Shown: positions 63,599 through 64,000 of the stretch, one piece after another | Layout of the letters: each line of letters starts with the position of its first letter | Numbering within the stretch: position 1 is the first letter of the stretch | Assembly: GCF_015265435.1 (NCBI RefSeq) | Contig: NZ_JABJWH010000036.1 | Coordinates: 124,001-188,000, forward strand | Source: Alloalcanivorax profundimaris | GTDB taxonomy: Bacteria; Pseudomonadota; Gammaproteobacteria; Pseudomonadales; Alcanivoracaceae | Direction: 5' to 3' | DNA length: 64,000 bases | Notes under the pieces: model-generated | Seen by the model: only the letters and a program-made list of their open reading frames with translations | Database searches by the model: none | What the model was told of the DNA's origin: nothing | Position numbers and translations under genes: made by a program

Positions 63599-64000
63599 AT
63601 GGAAGCGTCAAAACTCCTTCCGTATAGCGGAGCGGCCTACGACGAACTGTTGGACACGCTCTACGCCACGCCGGTGGACCAGCAATGCTGGCCCGCTTTC
63701 CTGGAACAGCTGGTGCGCGTCAGCCGCTCCCGTTCGGCGCGCATGCTGGTGCTGGACCGGTCCGCCGAGCAGGTCACCTCCAGCGCCAAGATCAATATCG
63801 ACGACGGCGCCCACCGCCAGTACGTGGATTACTTCGTCAACGCCTGCCCGTGGCGGCCGGAATTGCGCGAAAAGCCCCCCGGGCGCCTGTATTCCACCTA
63901 CCTGGACTTTTCCTGCCGCCAGAAGCGGTTCTACGGCACCGAATTCTACAATGACTGGGCCCGCCAGTTGGATATTCACCACGGCGTGTGCGGCACCGTT
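63599..64000 (+). CDS. LuxR-type transcriptional regulator, N-terminal part (runs off the window)
   Basis: First 134 codons of a gene that continues beyond the window. It reads MEASKLLPYSGAAYDELLDT and later DQQCWPAFLEQLVRVSRSRS and FYGTEFYNDWARQLDIHHGV, the N-terminal sensor region found in a family of LuxR-type HTH regulators of marine gammaproteobacteria. The DNA-binding domain is outside. The assignment is therefore by resemblance of the N-terminal half only. Confidence 0.6.
   Translation, partial: MEASKLLPYSGAAYDELLDTLYATPVDQQCWPAFLEQLVRVSRSRSARMLVLDRSAEQVTSSAKINIDDGAHRQYVDYFVNACPWRPELREKPPGRLYSTYLDFSCRQKRFYGTEFYNDWARQLDIHHGVCGTV

Overview
The window is dense, GC-rich (mostly about 65-70 % by eye) chromosomal DNA of a gammaproteobacterium. 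Its gene content (TauE and bile-acid-symporter type carriers, many AraC regulators, an FMO-type monooxygenase, dgt/rep/pyk/rsuA housekeeping genes, a Tad pilus locus) and protein style fit a marine hydrocarbon degrader close to Alcanivorax/Alloalcanivorax. The genus is an inference; no rRNA is present to confirm it. I see no prophage, plasmid or CRISPR signature. The only mobile-looking DNA is a 272-bp palindromic element near 59.2 kb. The porin gene and the RND efflux pair look less GC-rich than their neighbours.

Layout. 1-5.3 kb: end of an SDR gene, an AraC regulator, MOSC and DUF1415 proteins, rsuA and rep. 5.3-9.7 kb: two cytochrome c5-type proteins, then a CHASE2 histidine kinase and its OmpR-type regulator. 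9.9-14.5 kb: tRNA-Arg(CCG), pyk, a porin with a long leader, and a lipoprotein. 14.5-18.6 kb: nfi, a Fur-box-controlled iron-type operon (DUF3325, DUF3649-like, PepSY-TM), and two uncharacterised genes. 18.8-23.3 kb: an acidic lipoprotein, a FUSC/HlyD efflux pair, an alpha/beta hydrolase plus methyltransferase pair, and a 33-residue membrane peptide. 23.4-29.8 kb: GNAT, then a five-gene operon (FMO monooxygenase, BASS symporter, epimerase, SDR, TauE) divergent from an AraC regulator. 29.8-33.7 kb: metY, a crotonase, AraC, Mpo1-like and CBS genes. 33.9-36.6 kb: a membrane AAA-type ATPase translationally coupled to an MscS channel. 36.6-45.2 kb: PF10118 hydrolase, RND pump with adaptor, dps, hemolysin III, a persulfide-sensor-like ArsR regulator with two YeeE/YedE half-transporters, and a glutathione peroxidase. 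45.2-57.9 kb: a 15-gene Tad/Flp pilus locus on the minus strand. 57.98-64 kb: a lipoprotein whose ribosome-binding site lies in a perfect hairpin, the palindromic element, small secreted proteins, DJ-1/PfpI, dgt, a hydrolase and the start of a LuxR-like regulator.

How the genes work together. The Tad locus encodes pilins, minor TadE/G-like pilins, CpaB, secretin, an FHA-fused ATPase and TadB/TadC, with a TPR protein and an OmpA-like anchor. No TadZ or prepilin peptidase is present here. The ArsR-YeeE operon has a consensus -10 inside an 8+8 bp inverted repeat and is probably derepressed by sulfane sulfur. The Fur box in front of the PepSY operon predicts induction under iron limitation. The most novel candidates are the ATPase-MscS pair, the FMO/BASS/TauE operon, and the RNA-level control elements around the Tad pilin gene and the 312-residue lipoprotein gene.
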